Of a stretch of DNA of 16,434 nt, positions 12,195 to 16,434 are shown piece by piece. Below the pieces are notes generated by a model. The model searched no databases. It worked only from the letters and a program-made list of their open reading frames with translations, and had not been told where the DNA came from. Source of the stretch: an uncultured Garciella sp. (lineage in GTDB: Bacteria > Bacillota > Clostridia > Eubacteriales > Garciellaceae); NCBI GenBank assembly GCA_900555725.1, contig USMD01000037.1, forward strand, positions 1-16,434, in the 5' to 3' direction. Position 1 is the stretch's first letter, and each line of letters starts with the position of its first letter. A program made the position numbers and the translations under genes.

Positions 12195-12686
12195 ATGATT
12201 AGTATGATTGTTGCTATGGACAAAAATCGGGGAATTGGAAAAAATAATGATTTATTAGTCCATATAAAGCCTGATTTACAATATTTTAAAAGAGTTACCA
12301 AAGGACATGGGGTCATTATGGGATACAATACTTATATGTCTTTACCTACAAAACCTTTACCCCATAGGCAAAATATCGTAATCACGAGAAAAGATGTTAA
12401 AATAGATGGAGCTTTGGTATCCAATAGTATAGAAGAAACTTTAAAATGGATTGAAAACTCCCAGGAGGAAGAAGTGTTTATCTGTGGTGGAGCTACCATT
12501 TACGAACAATTTATGCCCTATGCAGACCGCTTATATATTACCCATATTTTTGATTGCTTTAATGCCGATGTACTTTTCCCTACCATTGGACAAGAATGGG
12601 AAATTAAAAGTGTACAAGCCCACCGGGAAAACATAGAGCATAAATATCCCCATATCTTTACTATTTACGAAAAGAGGTTGCTATAA
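12195..12686 (+). CDS. folA: Dihydrofolate reductase
   Basis: Reduces dihydrofolate to tetrahydrofolate with NADPH, regenerating the cofactor used by ThyA. It is 163 residues long, the normal length. Visible: MISMIVAMDKNRGIGKNN (substrate/NADP cleft), Asp27 in KPDLQYFK as catalytic acid, VIMGYNTYMSLPTKPLP, and FICGGATIYEQF for NADPH binding. Position 22, a nearly invariant Trp in bacterial enzymes (MPW or LPW), is Val here, in LLVHIKPDL. ATG at 12195 follows GGAGAG with about 8-nt spacing, overlapping the end of thyA, so the two genes form one transcript that ends in the hairpin repeat at 12711. Confidence 0.95.
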   Translation: MISMIVAMDKNRGIGKNNDLLVHIKPDLQYFKRVTKGHGVIMGYNTYMSLPTKPLPHRQNIVITRKDVKIDGALVSNSIEETLKWIENSQEEEVFICGGATIYEQFMPYADRLYITHIFDCFNADVLFPTIGQEWEIKSVQAHRENIEHKYPHIFTIYEKRLL

Positions 12687-12710
12687 AATAGATCAAGGCT
12701 AAATGAAAAA

Positions 12711-12822
12711 GCCATAGATGTTTCATGGAGCAGCGACTGAAGTGTCCACTTTCCTTCCTGTTTATTTTTATAAAAGGAAAGGAGGACATTTGTCGGAGCA
12801 GCAAAATGAAGACATCTATGAC
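12711..12822. repeat. Repeat copy A: 112-bp imperfect palindrome, likely bidirectional terminator
   Basis: Outer arms CATAGATGTTTCAT and ATGAAGACATCTATG pair. A second stem uses CGAC/GTCG, and a long inner stem pairs AAGTGTCC..CTTTCCTT with AAGGAAAG..GGACATTT. GGAGCAG occurs on both sides as a direct repeat and so forms an unpaired internal loop. The same design is found at 15166-15275 (opposite orientation) and, shortened, at 10234-10276. Located between the convergent ends of folA and the penicillin-binding protein gene. Confidence 0.8.
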
Positions 12823-12864
12823 TTATATTATTTGTATGTTTTATAGCAGTCCTTTTTTGAGCTT

Positions 12865-15126
12865 TTAAGCTGAGATTTTGTTATTTTCTTGTTTCTTTCC
12901 ATGGTTACTCCAAGGTCTAAAGTTCTCTCTTGACTCCCTTTTTCTACCATGATCCCAAAATTGATAGAATTTATCAAATATGTGAGGTGAATCACATTCT
13001 TCTTTAGGAGCTTGTCCTTGTGGATATATTTTTATTTCCTTATTTTTTTCCGGACAATGCCCTTCTACGAATTTTTTCCCGGTACTTTTATCAATTGCTA
13101 CTTTTTCCACCATTTTATCTTCAAAATAAGAAATTTCACTGGCGGGAATTACGATATCTGCAATATCCTCTTTGGTGAGTCCCTCCACTTCATTCATATC
13201 CTTATCTGGTAAGAGAACAGAAATTTCTATAGTATCATCATAGGTAGTTACTGCTTCTAATGCTTTGGTTGAGATTAGATCTTTTCCTATAATATTGGAC
13301 ATATAATTTTTGTAAATACCAGCAGAAATCCCACTTCCCCCTTGTAAAGAGAGATTTTCTTCATTCCCCAGCCATACAGCAGTAGCCAGGGGCTCAACAA
13401 AACCAACAAACCACAAATCCTTATTATCATTGGAGGTACCTGTCTTTCCCGCAGTATAATAAGGCAATCTAGCACTTTTTCCAGTACCCCGGTTTACTAC
13501 GTCTATGAGCATGTCCTCTATTTGATCTGCTGCATTTTGGGATAATACTTGTCTTGTCTCTAATTCTTGATCTTCTTTTGAATAGATCACATCTCCCTCA
13601 GGATCCTCTACCTTTTCAATAAAATAAGCTTCTTGATACATTCCATCATTGGCAAAGGTACTATAGGCATTTACCATGTCTAAAGGTGTAATTCCTTTGG
13701 CCATGCCTCCAAGAGCTGTTGCCAAATGGTAGTCATTCTCTATTAAAGTATCAATATCATAATCCTTTAGATAATTCATAGCATTTTCCACGCCCAAAGA
13801 ATTCATTACCTTTACCGAAGCATTATTTAAAGAACGGACTAAAGCTTCCCTTGTGGTCACATAGCCCATATATTTTCCCCCATAGTTTTTTGGTTTATAT
13901 CCCCCTGGAAACTCTGTAGGCTCATCTAGTACCAAAGTATTACTATTGATTAGTCCTTCATTAATTGCTCCTGCATAATATAATGGTTTTATAGTAGAAC
14001 CAGGTTGTCTAGGTTTTTGAGCCATGTCAATTTCTGTTTCTCCACCATAATATGCCCGTACCCTCCCGGTACTAGGTTCTATAGAGATCAATGATCCATT
14101 GACTTTTTCCCCTAATCCATTGGATGTAATTCCACTTTTTATGGCAGACACAGCCTCCTGTTGGATAGATGTATTTAAGGTAGTGTATATTTTGTATCCC
14201 CCCGTTTGCAATTGATACTCTGCTCTCTCTTTTAATTCTTCTTGGCTTAAACCTTTCTTATTTTCCATATTATCTGCAATATAATTGGTCAATTGCTCTA
14301 TTACTTGATGAACAAAATGCTGATTTTCCCTTTGGTATTTTTCTGTAAACTGCTTATCCACATTTTCTGCAATCACAATCTTTTCTTGCTTTGCTTTATC
14401 GGCCTGGACCTGAGTAATATCCTCAGTGGCTACCATACGATTAAGTACAATTTCCTGACGTTTCTTTGCCCTATCAAAATGCTTAGTAGGATCATAGGCA
14501 CTAGGGGCTTGGGGCAATCCAGCCATTAAAGCACTTTCTGCCAAAGATAGCTCCCATACATTTTTATGGAAATATCTTCTACTAGCTTCCTGAACCCCAT
14601 AGATATTTTGACCTAGATAGATTTCATTTAGATAAATTTCAAGGATTTTATCCTTAGTATATTTATTTTCTAATTGGATAGCATAAATCACTTCCTTTAT
14701 TTTTCTGGTAAAGGTTTTTTCATGGGTCAAAAAAAGATTTTTGGCGACCTGTTGGGTGATGGTACTCCCTCCCTGCTGTAATTCTCCTTCCTTTAAATTT
14801 ACTAAGGCAGATTTTACAATTCGTATTGGATCAAAACCATGATGAGAATAAAATCTTGAATCTTCCACTGCTACAATAGCTTTTTGAAGATCCTTAGGTA
14901 TCTGGTCTAATTCTACATAGGTTCTATTTTTATTATAGACTCTTCCTATTAATTGCCCATTTGAGGAATAGATCAAACTTTTTTCCTTTGGATGGTATTC
15001 ATAGTCGGATATATTTAATTCTTCAAGGGAACATCCTGCTAAGATAACTATCAGGATAACCCCTATTAGTAAGACTTTTATCCCTTTTATAGTAATCGCC
15101 TCATTTGCTGTATTCTTAAAATTTTT
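12865..15126 (-). CDS. Class A penicillin-binding protein (PBP1A-type), 5' end unclear
   Basis: Bifunctional peptidoglycan synthase. The glycosyltransferase motifs are all present: EDSRFYSHHG, GGSTITQQVAKN, RKIKEVIYA, KDKILEIYLNEIYLGQ and RRYFHK. The transpeptidase has PGSTIK (active-site Ser), SLNNAS and KTGTS. Numbering from the TTG at 14976, these begin at residues 38, 70, 91, 109, 133, 326, 382 and 511. The frame is open upstream to 15126 and encodes a membrane segment ending VILIVILAGCSLEEL with a lipobox-like LAGC, which a class A enzyme needs as an anchor. Yet no ATG, GTG or TTG occurs in frame there. The TTG at 14976 has AAAGGA at 7 nt but would leave out the membrane anchor. An ATG at 15130 would enter frame if the A6/T4 run at 15118-15127 changed by one base. 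The gene is either started unusually, frameshifted, or affected by a base error. Confidence 0.85.
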   Translation of the reverse strand, partial: KNFKNTANEAITIKGIKVLLIGVILIVILAGCSLEELNISDYEYHPKEKSLIYSSNGQLIGRVYNKNRTYVELDQIPKDLQKAIVAVEDSRFYSHHGFDPIRIVKSALVNLKEGELQQGGSTITQQVAKNLFLTHEKTFTRKIKEVIYAIQLENKYTKDKILEIYLNEIYLGQNIYGVQEASRRYFHKNVWELSLAESALMAGLPQAPSAYDPTKHFDRAKKRQEIVLNRMVATEDITQVQADKAKQEKIVIAENVDKQFTEKYQRENQHFVHQVIEQLTNYIADNMENKKGLSQEELKERAEYQLQTGGYKIYTTLNTSIQQEAVSAIKSGITSNGLGEKVNGSLISIEPSTGRVRAYYGGETEIDMAQKPRQPGSTIKPLYYAGAINEGLINSNTLVLDEPTEFPGGYKPKNYGGKYMGYVTTREALVRSLNNASVKVMNSLGVENAMNYLKDYDIDTLIENDYHLATALGGMAKGITPLDMVNAYSTFANDGMYQEAYFIEKVEDPEGDVIYSKEDQELETRQVLSQNAADQIEDMLIDVVNRGTGKSARLPYYTAGKTGTSNDNKDLWFVGFVEPLATAVWLGNEENLSLQGGSGISAGIYKNYMSNIIGKDLISTKALEAVTTYDDTIEISVLLPDKDMNEVEGLTKEDIADIVIPASEISYFEDKMVEKVAIDKSTGKKFVEGHCPEKNKEIKIYPQGQAPKEECDSPHIFDKFYQFWDHGRKRESRENFRPWSNHGKKQENNKISA

Positions 15127-15143
15127 TCATTACTAAATTTTAC

Positions 15144-15324
15144 CTATCGTGCTAGTTGATTTAAAGGATAAATGTCTTCACTGTGCTGCTCCACAAATGC
15201 CCTCCTTTTTTACAATAACAAAATCGAGGTAAAAAAAGGGGGGCACTAAGTCGTCGCTTCGTGAAACATCTATCCTTCGAAATAAAAACTTCTCTAAATT
15301 ATAATAATTTAACTAGCACAATAG
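15144..15324. repeat. Outer inverted repeat enclosing repeat copy B
   Basis: CTATCGTGCTAGTT (15144-15157) and AACTAGCACAATAG (15311-15324) are inverted repeats with one mismatch in 14, 153 bp apart, with further partial pairing outside (AAATTT on both sides). They enclose copy B with about 8 bp on its left and 35 bp on its right. Copies A and C lack them. The interval 15127-15368 holds no gene beyond these repeats. Confidence 0.55.
15166..15275. repeat. Repeat copy B: 110-bp imperfect palindrome
   Basis: Outer arms GGATAAATGT (15166-15175) and ACATCTATCC (15266-15275). Read on the minus strand it aligns with copy A: GATAGATGTTTCA, GCGAC, AGTG, a long inner stem (GCCCCCC/GGAGGGC with T and A runs), then CATTTGTGGAGCAGCA and TGAAGACAT. 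Stem changes are partly compensatory between copies (GTCC/GGAC here become GCCC/GGGC), suggesting the hairpin is maintained. It lies between the pseudouridine synthase and the penicillin-binding protein gene. Confidence 0.75.
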
Positions 15325-15368
15325 ATAAATTTTTTATTAGTATACCACGAAGGGATTATTTTACGAAA

Positions 15369-16289
15369 TTATTGTCGAATTAAGTCTTCTTGTAATTTTT
15401 TCATATCCTCTGGTAAAGGGGCATAAAATTCTTGATATTTCTTACTCCGAGGTAGTTTAAAGCCAAGCATTTTTGCATGGAGTGCTTGTCGAGAAATAGA
15501 TTCTGTAAAATTTGTATTATATAGGCAATCCCCTAAAAGAGGATGTCCTATATATTTCATATGGACTCTTATTTGGTGGGTTCTTCCTGTTTCTAGCTGA
15601 AGCTCCACTAAAGAAGCATTTTTATATTCTTCTATTACTCTATAATGGGTAATAGAGACTTGTCCACTTTCTAATATACTTCTTTGTAAATCCCCTTGAG
15701 AAGCCAATCCTATGGGCACATCAATGATCCCCTGCTTTTTTTCCAAAGTTCCCTCAACAAAGGCCCAATATATCTTCTTGACCTTTTTTTCATCCATTTG
15801 TTTTTGAATATTTTGATGGGCAAATTTATTTTTAGCAATCAATATAAGTCCTGAGGTATCCATATCTAAGCGATTCACAAAACGTATTTTACAGGAAATC
15901 CCCATTTTTTCCCAATGATAAGCTACTGCATTGGCTAAAGTATCGTAAACATGCCCCTTTGTAGGGTGAACCACTAATCTCGGTTGTTTATTAATAAGCA
16001 ATATATCATAATCCTCATAGATAATATCAATGGGAATGGGAGCTGGTGCTGCATCTATGTTTTCTTCCCCCATTTCAACTAATATTTGATCCCCTTCCCA
16101 TGCTAGTTTATGCCAAGGAGTTTTTTCCCCATTTAATACTATGTATCCATGACCTTTGATATTTTTAAAGAAACGAGTAGACATAGAAAACTCTTCCTTT
16201 AATATATCCTTTATTCTCATTCCCTCATATTTTTTATCTACTCGATAAGTGAGTTTGTGATGATTTTCTTGCAATTTCTTCACTTCCAT
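15369..16289 (-). CDS. RluA-family pseudouridine synthase
   Basis: Isomerises specific uridines of rRNA or tRNA to pseudouridine. The start is taken at the ATG at 16289 (306 residues), although no good ribosome binding site precedes it. The frame extends to a TTG at 16325, 14 nt after AAGGAAGG, so the start is uncertain. An S4-like N-terminal part (MRIKDILKEE..FSMSTRFFKNIKGHGYIVLNG) precedes the catalytic domain. The catalytic Asp142 is in RFVNRLDMDTSGL (His of the usual HRLD replaced by Asn). The late motif LETGRTHQIRVHM and GHPLLGD are typical of RluA/RluC/RluD. The exact target base cannot be told from sequence. Confidence 0.93.
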   Translation of the reverse strand: MEVKKLQENHHKLTYRVDKKYEGMRIKDILKEEFSMSTRFFKNIKGHGYIVLNGEKTPWHKLAWEGDQILVEMGEENIDAAPAPIPIDIIYEDYDILLINKQPRLVVHPTKGHVYDTLANAVAYHWEKMGISCKIRFVNRLDMDTSGLILIAKNKFAHQNIQKQMDEKKVKKIYWAFVEGTLEKKQGIIDVPIGLASQGDLQRSILESGQVSITHYRVIEEYKNASLVELQLETGRTHQIRVHMKYIGHPLLGDCLYNTNFTESISRQALHAKMLGFKLPRSKKYQEFYAPLPEDMKKLQEDLIRQ

Positions 16290-16434
16290 TTTTATTTTGA
16301 TTTTATTGCTTTGAAAAATAAGCAAAAAAATTTTATAACCTTCCTTATTATAAATATTTTAGCAAAAAAATAGAAGATAAAAAGTACACTTTGATCTGAG
16401 TGGATAAATCTGTATCTTATCCCCATCTCCGAGC

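Noticed and set aside
12865..14976. Penicillin-binding protein starting at TTG 14976
   Set aside because: AAAGGA is well spaced, but the product would have no membrane anchor while an open frame upstream encodes one. Kept only as an alternative.
1..16434. Transposase, integrase, phage genes or CRISPR arrays
   Set aside because: None were found. The only repeats are the paralogous gene pair, the three palindromic elements and short inverted repeats.

Overview
The window is AT-rich, has strong AGGAGG-type ribosome binding sites and sigma-A-like promoters, and carries gene families typical of Clostridia. Most genes lie on the minus strand. A probable in-frame selenocysteine codon and the arsenic/metal gene set suggest an anaerobic clostridium of the Alkaliphilus type; that genus guess is inference.

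Layout. (1) 1-3250: an exported Met-rich acidic protein (copy 1), then a Zn/Cd/Pb efflux operon read leftwards: SmtB/CadC-type regulator, free-standing HMA metal-binding protein, and P1B-2 ATPase, with a perfect TTGACA-17-TATAAT promoter and an 18-bp palindromic operator. (2) 3300-7860: an arsenic operon read leftwards: arsR, acr3, arsD, arsA, a thioredoxin-like protein with an in-frame TGA (probable selenoprotein), arsC, terminator. Two 16-bp palindromes lie on or near its promoter. (3) 7990-9140: a small CxxC redox protein, a SHOCT membrane protein, an unlisted 44-aa DCC-motif protein and a start-less membrane ORF, downstream of a promoter with a CsoR-like GC-rich inverted repeat. (4) 9230-10220: copy 2 of the Met-rich exported protein, divergent from a Cys-rich four-helix copper-binding protein. 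(5) 10365-11171: mntP behind a yybP-ykoY manganese riboswitch and its terminator. (6) 11356-12686: thyA-folA, read rightwards. (7) 12865-16289: a class A penicillin-binding protein whose 5' end lacks a normal start, then an RluA-family pseudouridine synthase.

Regions 1-5 look like a metal/metalloid handling cluster: arsenate reduction and arsenite efflux, Zn/Cd efflux, probable copper sequestration, and Mn efflux. The cluster up to region 4 is bracketed by two same-orientation copies of the Met-rich protein, each with the same direct-repeat promoter.

The strongest novel point is the probable selenoprotein between arsA and arsC. Its reading frame starts at an ATG overlapping the arsA stop (TAATG) behind a strong Shine-Dalgarno sequence and crosses one TGA. 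A stem-loop with a bulged U follows that TGA directly. The window also holds three copies of an imperfect-palindrome repeat of about 110 bp (one internally deleted) in intergenic regions.
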